In this document: in pieces, positions 17,384 to 25,683 of the stretch
Numbering within the stretch: the first letter of the stretch is position 1
Layout of the letters: each line of letters starts with the position of its first letter
Assembly: GCF_000813965.1 (NCBI RefSeq)
Contig: NZ_JWLI01000025.1
Span: forward strand, 1-64,000
DNA: 64,000 nt
Reading direction: 5' to 3'
Source of the DNA: Leisingera sp. ANG-M7
GTDB lineage: Bacteria > Pseudomonadota > Alphaproteobacteria > Rhodobacterales > Rhodobacteraceae
The notes under the pieces: model-generated
What the model was told of the DNA's origin: nothing
Seen by the model: the letters and a program-made list of their open reading frames with translations, nothing else
Databases searched by the model: none
Made by a program: the position numbers and the translations under genes

Positions 17384-18814
17384 CTAGCGGAACACACCGC
17401 CCAGGGCAGACCCGGGCGTGATGGTCTGGGCCGGCTGGATTGACGGCGCCTGCGCAGGCGCAGCCCGCCGGGCTTGGGTTTGCCGGCTGCCGCCGCTGTT
17501 TGCGTTTGCGCGCGGGGCGGCGGCTACCGGGCGGGTGCAAGCAGCGTCATCCCGGCTGATAATCAGGCGGAACAGCTCTGCCGTTGCCTCCAGACTGGCT
17601 GGACCGCCCCCGCCTGCGGCCTCGAAATACCGGCGTGCCGCAGCCTGCGAGCCGCGCCCCCAATCGCCGTCAATCCGGCTGGTATAACACCCCATGCGAG
17701 CAAGTTCGCTCTGCAGCGCCTGCGGCAGCAGCGGCGCCGGCGGATCAAACGCGCCGGCCGCAACCAGACTGGCGAACAAATCCGGATCGCCGCTGCGCAG
17801 ACGCTGCCGCGCAGCCAGGTTGTCATAGGCAATTTCACTGCCCTGCAGATCCGCCGGGTCCTGCGCCGCCGCGAAATCAGCACCGCCCGCCCCCCCGATC
17901 ACGCCGACGATGACTGAGGGCTGCGGCAATCCTTCCGCCCGCGGCAGCGCGGCGAACTGCGGCGCCGGAAGTGCCAGGGCCGCACCGCCCCCCTGCAGGC
18001 CGTTTGCCGGCACGGAAACAGGCCGGACCGCGGCCACCGCACGGGCCGGCGCCGGCGCCCGGGCGGGCATCAGCCGGACCGTATCCGCCGCCGGAGCCTG
18101 CGCGCGCCGGGCCGGGACCGCCTTCGCGCTGCCCAGGCCCGCCAGCACCTCCCCGGAACCGTTTCGCACAAAGGCCTGCAAAACATCTGCGGCGGCAGCG
18201 CCCTGCGCCTTGGCTGCCGTCTTCATCGCATCACTCAGCCGGCCGCCAGCGGCCGCCGCGGGGCAGGCCTCGCCCGCCCCGGCACTGGTGGCCAGCGTCA
18301 GCGTGACCCCCGCCTTTGCAGCTTCGACAGACAGATCCGGCAGCGCCGCAGCCTCCCCTGCGTTGCCTGCGCAATTCTCGACCAGCAGCAGCAAATGCGA
18401 CAGCCCCGCGGCCGCCAGCGGCTCAAGCCGGGCGGCCAGCTCCAGCCCGTGCCCGTCCGCAAGCAGGCCGCCATCCGGCTGCACCGGACCCGCATAGTAC
18501 AGCACCAGCCGCCCGGCTCCCTGCAGCCCGTCCAGCGCCTCCGCCGCATCCTTGTGCGCTGCATTGCGCAGCAGAACCGGCGCCGCGCCGCTCCAGCTCC
18601 GGATCGCCTCGGCTGCATAATACGCATCGGCAAAGGCCCGTGCCGCACCGCCGCCGGTGTCTCCGATCGCCAGCCCGCGCCAGTCCTGCGCCGCGGCTGC
18701 ACCGCAACCAAGACCAGCAGCCGCAATCAGGGCCAGGGCGGCCCGGCGGGCCAAGTAATAAGGAACAGGCTGCAATACTTTCAACCTAAACGCGGAGATC
18801 AATACCGGCTTCAT
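17384..18814 (-). CDS. Degenerate caspase-like protein with peptidoglycan-binding domain
   Basis: 476 residues with an N-terminal signal or anchor (RRAALALIAAAGLGCGAAAAQ). Residues about 50-215 look like a caspase/metacaspase p20 domain: RLVLYYAGPVQPDGG corresponds to the usual YYAGHG motif, and LLLLVENCAGNAG to the D-x-C active-site block. The catalytic His is replaced by Pro while the Cys remains, so proteolysis is doubtful. After a Pro/Ala linker, LQSELARMGCYTSRIDGDWGRGSQAAARRYF resembles a PG_binding_1 repeat. The start is taken from the first ATG in frame. It is upstream of, and probably co-transcribed with, the transglycosylase gene. Confidence 0.6.
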   Translation of the reverse strand: MKPVLISAFRLKVLQPVPYYLARRAALALIAAAGLGCGAAAAQDWRGLAIGDTGGGAARAFADAYYAAEAIRSWSGAAPVLLRNAAHKDAAEALDGLQGAGRLVLYYAGPVQPDGGLLADGHGLELAARLEPLAAAGLSHLLLLVENCAGNAGEAAALPDLSVEAAKAGVTLTLATSAGAGEACPAAAAGGRLSDAMKTAAKAQGAAAADVLQAFVRNGSGEVLAGLGSAKAVPARRAQAPAADTVRLMPARAPAPARAVAAVRPVSVPANGLQGGGAALALPAPQFAALPRAEGLPQPSVIVGVIGGAGGADFAAAQDPADLQGSEIAYDNLAARQRLRSGDPDLFASLVAAGAFDPPAPLLPQALQSELARMGCYTSRIDGDWGRGSQAAARRYFEAAGGGGPASLEATAELFRLIISRDDAACTRPVAAAPRANANSGGSRQTQARRAAPAQAPSIQPAQTITPGSALGGVFR

Positions 18815-18851
18815 ACCCTAAAGGGAGAGCGCTTTGGAGCAGAATATCCGC

Positions 18852-19262
18852 CTATTGCGCCCCTGAGCGCAGGAAAAATGTCCAGCTGTCCGCCTGCTGC
18901 GTGTCCACTTCATGAAACCGCGCGCCGGTGTAGCCCCGGACCAGGCAGTCCGACTCGCCGCGGATCCGGAACCGGCCGGCATCCACGCACATCGGCGCCG
19001 CGCCCTCCAGCAGAACCCGCCCGAACACGTCTTTCGCAAAGACATAGACATACCGCGACCGCAACTTATGGCTGATAAGGTCCGCGCATTGGCTTGGCCC
19101 GACAACCCACCAGCCCAGGGTTTCAAAAACATCCCCCTCAGAGACGCCAAGCGCCAGATTGGCAACATCCAAGGTCTGGTTGCAGACAGTGAACGCCGCC
19201 CTGGCCGGGCGCACGGCGATCAGGCTGACGGCAAGGCAGGTAAGCAGGAAAAGGCGCATCAT
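18852..19262 (-). CDS. DUF1036 secreted protein
   Basis: 136 residues with a clear signal peptide (MRLFLLTCLAVSLIAVRPARA|AFTVCNQT). The mature part, FTVCNQTLDVANLALGV, then ETLGWWVVGPSQCADLI and LRSRYVYVFAKD, is the DUF1036 pattern, common in Rhodobacteraceae; its function is unknown. Several conserved cysteines suggest disulfides in the periplasm. It heads the minus-strand set with the caspase-like and transglycosylase genes. Confidence 0.8.
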   Translation of the reverse strand: MMRLFLLTCLAVSLIAVRPARAAFTVCNQTLDVANLALGVSEGDVFETLGWWVVGPSQCADLISHKLRSRYVYVFAKDVFGRVLLEGAAPMCVDAGRFRIRGESDCLVRGYTGARFHEVDTQQADSWTFFLRSGAQ

Positions 19263-19414
19263 TATAGGATTGCTGGAAATTTTCTATTTCCCCTACAGTA
19301 ATCCCATCCGCGCGGCAGCGAAAGTGAGATAAACGCAACATTTTTTGGCCCCGACCGGAGGCCAGCGGCAGAATCCGCTGGCGCTGCACGGCAGCATGCA
19401 TAAAAGTGGCCGCC

Positions 19415-19909
19415 ATGGTACGGTATTTCGCGATAGGCGCAGGCCTTGTTTGTCTTTCAGTTGCCGCAGGGGTTGCATTGGTTCTCAGCCACGATGCCGC
19501 CTCCGGACAGCGGCGCCTGGCCTCTCTGGCGCCAGCGGTGCAGCCTGAACCAGCTGTGCGGCGTGACGCCAAGGCCGCGGCCGCTCTGCCCGGCACCCTG
19601 GCCGAACCGGTTTCCGTGCAGGCGGTGCAGCCCGCCGCCAGCGAACCGGCAGCGCCGTCCAGCTGCTGCGCTGCACCTCTGGAGCGGCAGGCCCCCGGCA
19701 CAGTCCCGCAGCGCCGTGACACGGCCGCACCCGCTCTCCGCCCTGCCGTTCAGGATCCGCAGCTTGTGCACAAGCAAACGCAGGCTGAAAAGCCCGGCAC
19801 CATCACCGTGGCCGGGGCTCAGCCGGCAGCGGTTTCCTTGCCGCCGCAGCTCCAGCGCCGGGACGCGCAGTCCGCACTCCCCGGGTTCTTCATCGGGGTC
19901 TTCCGCTGA
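19415..19909 (+). CDS. Unknown single-pass envelope protein
   Basis: 164 residues from the ATG at 19415 (a GTG lies at 19406). The N-terminal hydrophobic stretch FAIGAGLVCLSVAAGVALVLS is a signal anchor. The rest is a Pro/Ala/Gln-rich low-complexity periplasmic tail with a CC pair and a C-terminal GFFIGVFR. No family is recognised. Codon use and GC content match its neighbours. The only other ending like this nearby is GGVFR on the caspase-like protein, which may be coincidental. It is divergent from the DUF1036 gene. Confidence 0.5.
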   Translation: MVRYFAIGAGLVCLSVAAGVALVLSHDAASGQRRLASLAPAVQPEPAVRRDAKAAAALPGTLAEPVSVQAVQPAASEPAAPSSCCAAPLERQAPGTVPQRRDTAAPALRPAVQDPQLVHKQTQAEKPGTITVAGAQPAAVSLPPQLQRRDAQSALPGFFIGVFR

Positions 19910-20011
19910 CTCGGCCATAACGGGTTTTTCCATCGAATTTTCCCGGTTGACCTGTGCTGCGGTTTAGCGCCCATATAGCCGCGATTTGATGACCAGACCC
20001 GTTGAGGAAAA

Positions 20012-20452
20012 ATGCGCTTTTGTTCTGCTCTAAAACCGGGGGCTCTTGCCGCCGCCGCCCTTCTGGCCCAGGCCGCAGCCCTGACCGCCCAGGACACCGA
20101 TCAGTTCCAGCTTGATCTGAACGCCGTCACCGAGACCGAAGCGGGTGACTGCCGCCTGACCTATGTTGCCGCGAACCAGTCCGGCACCGCCTTGGAGCGC
20201 GCGTCCTACCAGATCGCCCTGTTTGACGGCGAAGGCGTGGTCAGCCGCCTGCTGGTCCTGGAATTCGGCGCCCTGGTGGAAGGCAAAACCAAGGTCCTGC
20301 AATTTGACCTGACAGGCACGCCCTGCGGCGCGATTTCGCGGATTGTCGTCAACGACGCTCCGGCCTGCACCGCCAGCGACGGCAGCGAAAGCCCGCTGTG
20401 CATGTCCAATCTTGCAGCCAGCTCCCGCACGCCGATCCAGTTCGGCATCTGA
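20012..20452 (+). CDS. Conserved secreted protein of unknown function
   Basis: 146 residues with a signal peptide (KPGALAAAALLAQAAALTAQ|DTDQ). The mature domain reads as a beta-sandwich: CRLTYVAANQSGTALERASYQIALFD, then VSRLLVLEFGALVEGKTKVLQFDL and CGAISRIVVND, with two Cys pairs. I recall similar proteins beside ExbB/ExbD genes in Rhodobacteraceae but cannot name a family. It lies 57 bases upstream of exbB on the same strand and is probably a periplasmic partner of that motor. Confidence 0.6.
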   Translation: MRFCSALKPGALAAAALLAQAAALTAQDTDQFQLDLNAVTETEAGDCRLTYVAANQSGTALERASYQIALFDGEGVVSRLLVLEFGALVEGKTKVLQFDLTGTPCGAISRIVVNDAPACTASDGSESPLCMSNLAASSRTPIQFGI

Positions 20453-20509
20453 CACCCGCCGCCTTTCATTTAACGGCGCGCCGCCTGCGGCCAGCCAAGG
20501 AGTGTTTTC

Positions 20510-21163
20510 ATGACCGGTTTCCGGGGCGATTTATTTGATCCCTTCACGCTGACAGTCTTTGCCGCTCTGTTCCTGATGTCCTTCACGGTGCTGTGCGTCT
20601 TTTTCTTCAAGCTGCTTCAGTTTTCCCGCCTGGGCGTGGGCAAACGCAGCATGGCTGAGAAAATCATCGATACCTGGCTGTCCGGCCAGGCCGAAGCCGC
20701 CATGCAGCAGGCTGCCGCGCGCCAGTCGGTTCTCTCCAGGGTTCTGCATGCCGTGTTTACCGGCCTCCAGGCCCGCCCCGGCGAAACGGCCTATGCCGAG
20801 GAATTGGGGCGCCAGACCGCCATTGCCGAACTCGCCACCCTGTCAGACCGGATGCGGGCCCTGGAACTGGCCGTGCAGGCGGCGCCGATGCTGGGTCTGC
20901 TGGGAACAGTGATCGGCATGATCGATGCCTTCTCGGTGCTGGCGCAGTCGCAGGCCACCGCGGATCCGGCGGCGCTGGCCGCTGGCATCTGGACCGCGCT
21001 CACCACCACCGCGGCGGGGCTTGCGATCGCCCTGGTGGCCTATTTCCTGGCCAATTGGCTGGACGCCCGGATCGAGCGGGAGCGCAACCTGATCGAGGTT
21101 CTGGTCTCGGCGGCCCTGCATGGCCGGGTCGGCCAGACGGCAAGCGCGCAGGCCCGGACCTGA
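20510..21163 (+). CDS. exbB: MotA/TolQ/ExbB proton channel protein (first motor)
   Basis: 217 residues with three membrane segments: LTVFAALFLMSFTVLCVFFFKLLQF, AAPMLGLLGTVIGMIDAFSVL and IWTALTTTAAGLAIALVAYFLANWL. The GLLGTVIGMIDAF and WTALTTTAAGL blocks are the ExbB/TolQ signature. Five copies surround ExbD in known motors and use the proton gradient to do work across the periplasm. An aaggag site precedes the ATG. Its stop overlaps the next exbD start (TGATG). The name is by family; it may be functionally closer to TolQ. Confidence 0.88.
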   Translation: MTGFRGDLFDPFTLTVFAALFLMSFTVLCVFFFKLLQFSRLGVGKRSMAEKIIDTWLSGQAEAAMQQAAARQSVLSRVLHAVFTGLQARPGETAYAEELGRQTAIAELATLSDRMRALELAVQAAPMLGLLGTVIGMIDAFSVLAQSQATADPAALAAGIWTALTTTAAGLAIALVAYFLANWLDARIERERNLIEVLVSAALHGRVGQTASAQART

Positions 21164-21618
21164 TGCAAATCAGCCGGCTTGGCCTCCCCGCGCCCCGGCA
21201 GCGCAGGGCATTTGCCCTCACGCCCTTGGCGGACATCATGTTTCAGCTGCTGATCTTCTTCATGCTGTCCTCCAGCCTGACCCCCTATTCGGTTCTGCCC
21301 CTGCACAGCAGCGGCCCGGTGGCGGACCGCCAGCCCGGCCCGGCGCAATCCGCTGCCGCCGAACAGGCCCCGCAGGCCTCCGTCCCTGGCGGCACGGCCT
21401 TGTGGAACCTGGAGGCCGGCAAGCTGCGGGTGCAGGGGCAGGACTTCCCCCTTGAGGCCCTGCCCGGCCTTGCCCACAGCTTGCGCGATGACAACCCTGA
21501 GGCAGCCGTTGTGGTCATCGTGAAGCCCTCGGCCCGGGTGCAGGACCTGACCACCGTGCTTGAGCAGCTGCGCACGTCCGGGATTGCATCGGTCCAGCTC
21601 AGTGCAGGAGCCGGCTGA
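21163..21618 (+). CDS. exbD: ExbD/TolR-family protein with conserved transmembrane Asp
   Basis: 151 residues: short cytoplasmic N-terminus, one transmembrane helix (LTPLADIMFQLLIFFMLSSSL) and a periplasmic domain. The conserved proton-carrying Asp is present (GAC codon at 21232-21234). The periplasmic part ends in VQDLTTVLEQLRTSGIASVQLSAG, the ExbD C-terminal pattern. It is translationally coupled to exbB and 2 bases from a second exbD. Confidence 0.88.
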   Translation: MQISRLGLPAPRQRRAFALTPLADIMFQLLIFFMLSSSLTPYSVLPLHSSGPVADRQPGPAQSAAAEQAPQASVPGGTALWNLEAGKLRVQGQDFPLEALPGLAHSLRDDNPEAAVVVIVKPSARVQDLTTVLEQLRTSGIASVQLSAGAG

Positions 21619-21620
21619 AG

Positions 21621-22025
21621 ATGCTGTCCCGGCGATCCCTGCTGCCGCCGCATAAGGCTCTGCGCACACCAGGCACTTCGCTTGCCATCGTCAATATCGT
21701 GCTGCTGCTGCTGTTCTTTTTCCTGGTCACCGGGTCCCTGGTGCCCGCTCCGGACACCCAGGTTCAGCTGCCTGCAACCCGGGAATTGCCGTCCGGGCAT
21801 CTTCCCAGCCCGCTTCTGGAGGTCGAACCGAACGGCAGCTTGCGTCTCGACGGCAACGTGATCACGGCAGGCAGCTTGCAGGACACCCTGCCTGCCGGGC
21901 AGGTCCTGCATGTGCTGACCGACAGCACTGCCTCGGCGCTGGACCTGCTGCAACTGCTGGCGCAGCCGCCGTTTCCGGATCTGGACATCCGGCTGGTCAC
22001 CCGCCACAGTCAGGCCGGCTCATGA
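21621..22025 (+). CDS. Second ExbD-like protein with Asn in place of the membrane Asp
   Basis: 134 residues with the same layout: transmembrane helix SLAIVNIVLLLLFFFLVTGSL and a short periplasmic domain ending in LDLLQLLAQPPFPDLDIRLVTR. Aligning the helix with the preceding ExbD puts Asn (AAT at 21693-21695) where the essential Asp normally sits. It is therefore unlikely to carry protons itself and may form a heterodimer with the Asp-containing ExbD. It overlaps the next gene by 4 bases. Confidence 0.82.
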   Translation: MLSRRSLLPPHKALRTPGTSLAIVNIVLLLLFFFLVTGSLVPAPDTQVQLPATRELPSGHLPSPLLEVEPNGSLRLDGNVITAGSLQDTLPAGQVLHVLTDSTASALDLLQLLAQPPFPDLDIRLVTRHSQAGS

Positions 22026-23245
22026 GCACCCTTCCCTATGGCAGTCCCGCCAACAGAGGCTGGCTTGCCGCCGCCTGCAGCTCTCTAGCCGTTCATGCGG
22101 CACTGGGCGCGCTTCTCCTTGGCGGCCTGCAGCCTCTCATCGGCCGCTTCGCACCGCAAACCGCAGCCCCGCAGATCCGTGTCACCCTGCAGCGGCTGGA
22201 CTCCGGTACGCTGGCCGGACTTGCCCTGCAGGATGGTATGGCGGGCGCAGAGACCCGGGCCGAAAGCGACCGCCTCTCGCCGCAGCTTACTCACGCAGCG
22301 GACGATATCTCTGACCTTGCGGACCCCGCCGGTGATGGAGCTTCCGGAATGCCGGCCTCTGCGGCGCAGCCGGTCCAGCAAGATCCCGGCCTGCTCATTG
22401 CCGCTCCCGCCCCGGCCGCCGAGGCTGCTTCGCCCCTTCTGCCGACAGAGACCGGTCCGCTGGTGCCGGAAACCCTTGCCCCGGTGGCGTCCGGCGGCGC
22501 CGCCGTGTCAACCGCCACCGTGAATGCAGGCCTCACCACCCTCCGGCCGCTGGCGGCCCTGCCCGGCGCAAACTCCGGCACCCCGGAAAAGCCAGCCGCA
22601 GCAAAGACCCCGCCGCCGCCCCGCGCGCAGGACCTTGCGGTCAAGGACCTGATTGCCCGGATCCGCGCAAACGGCGGGCCGGACTGCCTGCTGGCCTTGC
22701 CCCGCAGGGACGGCCAGGACAGCGCCGGCCTGGAAATGCTTGCCGCCCGCGATGCCGCCTTCGGGCAGTTCACCCGGTCAGTCTTGAGCGAAGACGACAG
22801 CGCCCTGCGCCAGACCCGGACGCTGCTAGATCCGCGCCAATGCCCGGCAGCGGAATACATCCGCCGCAACCGCGATTACCCGGCAACCCGGCTGGGGCTC
22901 CGGCTGGACTCCGGCAGGGTCGCCAGCGGCGGGCGTCTCACCGGTGCGCTGCGCGGCACTGCGGGAAAATACGTTGCGCTTTTGCTAGTGGACAACAATG
23001 GGGTGGTGCAGGACCTTCAGCGGTTCCTGACACAGACAGGCAATGTCACCCGCTTCGACGTGCCGGTGACACTGGCCGGCCCGGTCCGCGACACGGCGCA
23101 AATGCTGATTGCCATCGGCAGCACCCGCCCGCTGCAGCAAATCCGCAGCCGTGACGGGCGACTGGCCCAGGATGTTTTCACCGGCCTCACCGGAGATCTG
23201 ACCGGGACTGCCGCCCTGGCCGTCACGGCCTTCGACATCAGATAA
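22022..23245 (+). CDS. TonB-like anchored protein of unknown function
   Basis: 407 residues. A hydrophobic helix near the N-terminus (GWLAAACSSLAVHAALGALLLGGL) with SLAVHAALG is typical of TonB/TolA anchors. A long Pro/Ala-rich spacer follows to about residue 200. The C-terminal domain (CPAAEYIRRNRDYPATRLGLRLDSGRVASGGRLTG, then KYVALLLVDNNGVVQDLQRFL) is not a standard TonB_C domain; it looks like a beta-sandwich. Its place after exbB-exbD-exbD suggests it transmits force to an unknown envelope partner. Function is inferred from context only. Confidence 0.55.
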   Translation: MSTLPYGSPANRGWLAAACSSLAVHAALGALLLGGLQPLIGRFAPQTAAPQIRVTLQRLDSGTLAGLALQDGMAGAETRAESDRLSPQLTHAADDISDLADPAGDGASGMPASAAQPVQQDPGLLIAAPAPAAEAASPLLPTETGPLVPETLAPVASGGAAVSTATVNAGLTTLRPLAALPGANSGTPEKPAAAKTPPPPRAQDLAVKDLIARIRANGGPDCLLALPRRDGQDSAGLEMLAARDAAFGQFTRSVLSEDDSALRQTRTLLDPRQCPAAEYIRRNRDYPATRLGLRLDSGRVASGGRLTGALRGTAGKYVALLLVDNNGVVQDLQRFLTQTGNVTRFDVPVTLAGPVRDTAQMLIAIGSTRPLQQIRSRDGRLAQDVFTGLTGDLTGTAALAVTAFDIR

Positions 23246-23262
23246 GCCTGTCCTGGCAAGCG

Positions 23263-24207
23263 TCAGCCCAGATCGGCACGGAACGGCTGCAGCGCCTCAA
23301 TGAAGGCGTCGAGAAAATCCAGCGCCAGCAGTGACCGGCTGCCCGCCACCGGCCGCAGGATCGACAGCCTGTGGTGCAGCTCGGGTTGAAAGGGGACAAT
23401 TGCGATATCCTGGCCGCGGAACTGCTCCGCATCCAGGGCGCTGACAACCGACGCCCCCTGCCCCTGATTGATGATGATGCAGGCGGTGGAAAACTGGCGC
23501 ACCTCGATCCAGCTGTTCAGCTCTACCCCCTCTTCAAAGAACGACTTGTGCAGCTTGCGGAAAAACGGGCTGTCGCGCCTGGTATGGATGATCTTGCTAT
23601 TCTGCAGGTCCCGCGGCGTCAGCACGTCCCGCTCCGCCAGCGGATCTTCCTTGGGCAGCACGCACACAGTGCGGATCGGGATGTCGATGTTTTCCACTGC
23701 CGGGTGCGAGGCAAAGCCGTCGGTGATGCCGCAATCGTACTGCTCGCCGATGATCCACTCCAGAATGCGCTCCGGCCGGTCCGGTTCCAGCGTCAGCCGA
23801 ACGCCGGGGCGGTGCTCCAGAAAGCCCGCCAGAAGCTTAGGCAACAGCGCCGTGGCAAAGCCGGGCAGGCAGGCGATGCGCAGGTGCCCGGCAGTGCGCT
23901 CCTTCAAGTCCCGGTTGAGTTCTTCCAGGTGGTTCAGACTGTCGAAAACCCGCCCCACCTCGGACAGCAGATACCGCGCTTCAGACGTGGGAATCAGCAC
24001 GCCGTCCTTGCGGGTGAACAGTTCCACCGCCACGGATTTCGAGAAATCCGACAGCAGCCGGCTGGCGGCCGGCTGGGATATCCCCAGTGTCTCGGCAGCC
24101 CGGGTGACAGAGCCAGTGCGGGCCACGGCTTGAAAAGCCTCAAGCTGGCGGAGTTTGAATTTCAAGGGGTTAGCCGCCTTCTCAATGAAATCATGACGGC
24201 TTCGCAT
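23263..24207 (-). CDS. LysR-family regulator, probably of the ugp operon
   Basis: 314 residues. The N-terminal HTH reads LKFKLRQLEAFQAVARTGSVTRAAETLGISQPAASRLLSDFSKSV, the LysR signature. The rest is a periplasmic-binding-like effector domain (HLRIACLPGFATALLPKLLAGFLEHRPGVRL). It is divergent from ugpB with about 100 bases between, the usual arrangement for a regulator and its target. A perfect dyad overlaps its own start codon, consistent with autoregulation. The effector is unknown; a glycerophosphodiester or sn-glycerol-3-phosphate is a guess. Confidence 0.9.
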   Translation of the reverse strand: MRSRHDFIEKAANPLKFKLRQLEAFQAVARTGSVTRAAETLGISQPAASRLLSDFSKSVAVELFTRKDGVLIPTSEARYLLSEVGRVFDSLNHLEELNRDLKERTAGHLRIACLPGFATALLPKLLAGFLEHRPGVRLTLEPDRPERILEWIIGEQYDCGITDGFASHPAVENIDIPIRTVCVLPKEDPLAERDVLTPRDLQNSKIIHTRRDSPFFRKLHKSFFEEGVELNSWIEVRQFSTACIIINQGQGASVVSALDAEQFRGQDIAIVPFQPELHHRLSILRPVAGSRSLLALDFLDAFIEALQPFRADLG

Positions 24208-24221
24208 AACATCATGTTATG
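24205..24221. promoter_or_regulatory. Perfect dyad at the lysR start, candidate operator
   Basis: CATAACAT-C-ATGTTATG is a 17-bp palindrome whose left end contains the lysR start codon (complement of 24205-24207). Its position between the divergent lysR and ugpB genes fits a LysR binding site. Confidence 0.6.
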
Positions 24222-24225
24222 AATC

Positions 24226-24255
24226 TTGTCAAAAAACTTTTGCTTGAATTATTTT
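24226..24255 (+). promoter_or_regulatory. Possible sigma70-type promoter of ugpB
   Basis: TTGTCA (24226-24231) and TATTTT (24250-24255) are separated by 18 bases, 50 bases ahead of the ugpB start and just downstream of the LysR dyad. The match is partial and the spacing is at the long end, so this is tentative. Confidence 0.3.
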
Positions 24256-24304
24256 CTTGCCCGGACAAAAGGTATTCGCAGAGCCAACTTTGGGAGAGAA
24301 GCTC

Positions 24305-25612
24305 ATGTCCATTAAATCCTTGCTCTGCGCCTCGGCTGTTCTGGCCGTTGCTGGCAGCACCGCATTTGCAGAAACCGAGATTCAGTGGTGGCACGCCATG
24401 GGAGGCACCAATGGCGAACGCGTCAACAAGATCGCCGAAGACTTCAACGCCACTCAGGACGACTACAAGGTGGTTCCCGTCTACAAGGGCAACTACACCG
24501 AGACCATGACCGCGGCGATTGCCGCCTTCCGCGCCAAGGAACACCCGCAGATTGTGCAGGTCTTCGAGGTCGGAACCGCCACCATGATGTCCGCCAAAGG
24601 CGCCATCTACCCTGTTGAGCAGCTGATGAAGGATGCCGGCGAACCGTTTGACGGCGACGCTTTCCTTCCTGCCGTTGTTTCCTATTATGAGACCCCCGAA
24701 GGCGAGCTGCTGTCGATGCCCTTCAACAGCTCCACCCCGGTCCTGTGGTACAACAAGGACGCGCTGGACGCAGCCGGCGCCGACGTTCCGACCACCTGGG
24801 ACGAAGTCAAAACCGCTTCGCAAAAGCTGGTCGATAACGGCATGAAATGCGGCGTCTCCTTCGGCTGGCAGTCCTGGGTGATGATCGAGAACTTCTCGGC
24901 CTGGCACAACCTGCCCACCGGCACCAAGGAAAACGGCTTTGCCGGTTTCGACACCGAACTCACCTTCAACAACGCCAGCGTTGCGGCCCGTCTGGATGAC
25001 GTCGCCTCCATGGGCAAGGACGGCCTGTTCGTCTATGGCGGCCGCCGCGGCGACAGCCTGCCGATGTTCACCAATGGCGAATGCGGCATGTGGATGAACT
25101 CCTCGGCCTATTACGGCTCGATCTCCTCGCAGGCAGAGTTCGAATTCGGCCAGGCCATGCTGCCGCTCGACACCAAGGTGGCGGATGCACCGCAGAACTC
25201 GATCATCGGCGGCGCCACCCTGTGGGTTCTCGCAGGCCATGATGAGGCGGAATACAAGGGCACAGCCAAGTTCCTCAGCTACCTGTCCTCGCCCGAGGTG
25301 CAGGCGTGGTGGCATCAGGAAACCGGCTATGTGCCGATCACCACTGCGGCCTACGAACTGTCCAAGGAACAGGGTTTCTACGACAGCAATCCGGGCACCG
25401 ACACGGCCATCAAGCAGCTGAGCCTGAACACCCCGACCGCCAACAGCCGCGGCCTGCGCTATGGCAACTTTGTTCAGGTCCGCGACGTGATCAACGAGGA
25501 GCTGGAAGCGCTGTGGGGCGGTGAGAAATCCGCGCAGGAAGCATTGGACGCTGCGGTTCAGCGCGGCAACGAGCTGCTGCGCAAGTTCGAGCGCACCGCC
25601 AACCGCTCCTAA
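24305..25612 (+). CDS. ugpB: sn-glycerol-3-phosphate/glycerophosphodiester ABC transporter, periplasmic binding protein UgpB
   Basis: 435 residues from the ATG at 24305, preceded by gggagag. Signal peptide SIKSLLCASAVLAVAGSTAFA|ETEIQWWHAMGG. ETEIQWWHAMGGTNGERVNKIAEDFNA and PFNSSTPVLWYNKDALDAAG are the hallmark UgpB blocks. It captures glycerol-3-phosphate or glycerophosphodiesters in the periplasm for UgpAEC. The upstream frame to 24257 is ignored because it lacks a signal sequence. A GC-rich hairpin follows the gene, which usually raises binding-protein levels relative to permease. Confidence 0.93.
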   Translation: MSIKSLLCASAVLAVAGSTAFAETEIQWWHAMGGTNGERVNKIAEDFNATQDDYKVVPVYKGNYTETMTAAIAAFRAKEHPQIVQVFEVGTATMMSAKGAIYPVEQLMKDAGEPFDGDAFLPAVVSYYETPEGELLSMPFNSSTPVLWYNKDALDAAGADVPTTWDEVKTASQKLVDNGMKCGVSFGWQSWVMIENFSAWHNLPTGTKENGFAGFDTELTFNNASVAARLDDVASMGKDGLFVYGGRRGDSLPMFTNGECGMWMNSSAYYGSISSQAEFEFGQAMLPLDTKVADAPQNSIIGGATLWVLAGHDEAEYKGTAKFLSYLSSPEVQAWWHQETGYVPITTAAYELSKEQGFYDSNPGTDTAIKQLSLNTPTANSRGLRYGNFVQVRDVINEELEALWGGEKSAQEALDAAVQRGNELLRKFERTANRS

Positions 25613-25630
25613 CCCATCCTGACGACCCGG

Positions 25631-25659
25631 CCCTGCCGCCCCTTCCCCGGGCGGCAGGG
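25631..25659 (+). terminator. Intercistronic hairpin after ugpB
   Basis: CCCTGCCGCCC (25631-25641) pairs perfectly with GGGCGGCAGGG (25649-25659) around a 7-base loop, followed by tcacttttctg. The short T-stretch is offset from the stem, so partial termination or mRNA 3'-end protection between ugpB and ugpA is likely. Confidence 0.65.
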
Positions 25660-25683
25660 TCACTTTTCTGACTGGGGCCTTTC

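Noticed and set aside
24222-24250. Possible Pho box ahead of ugpB
   Set aside because: Only part of the two CTGTCAT-type half-sites can be matched (TTGTCAA, CTTTTGC); too weak to claim PhoB control.
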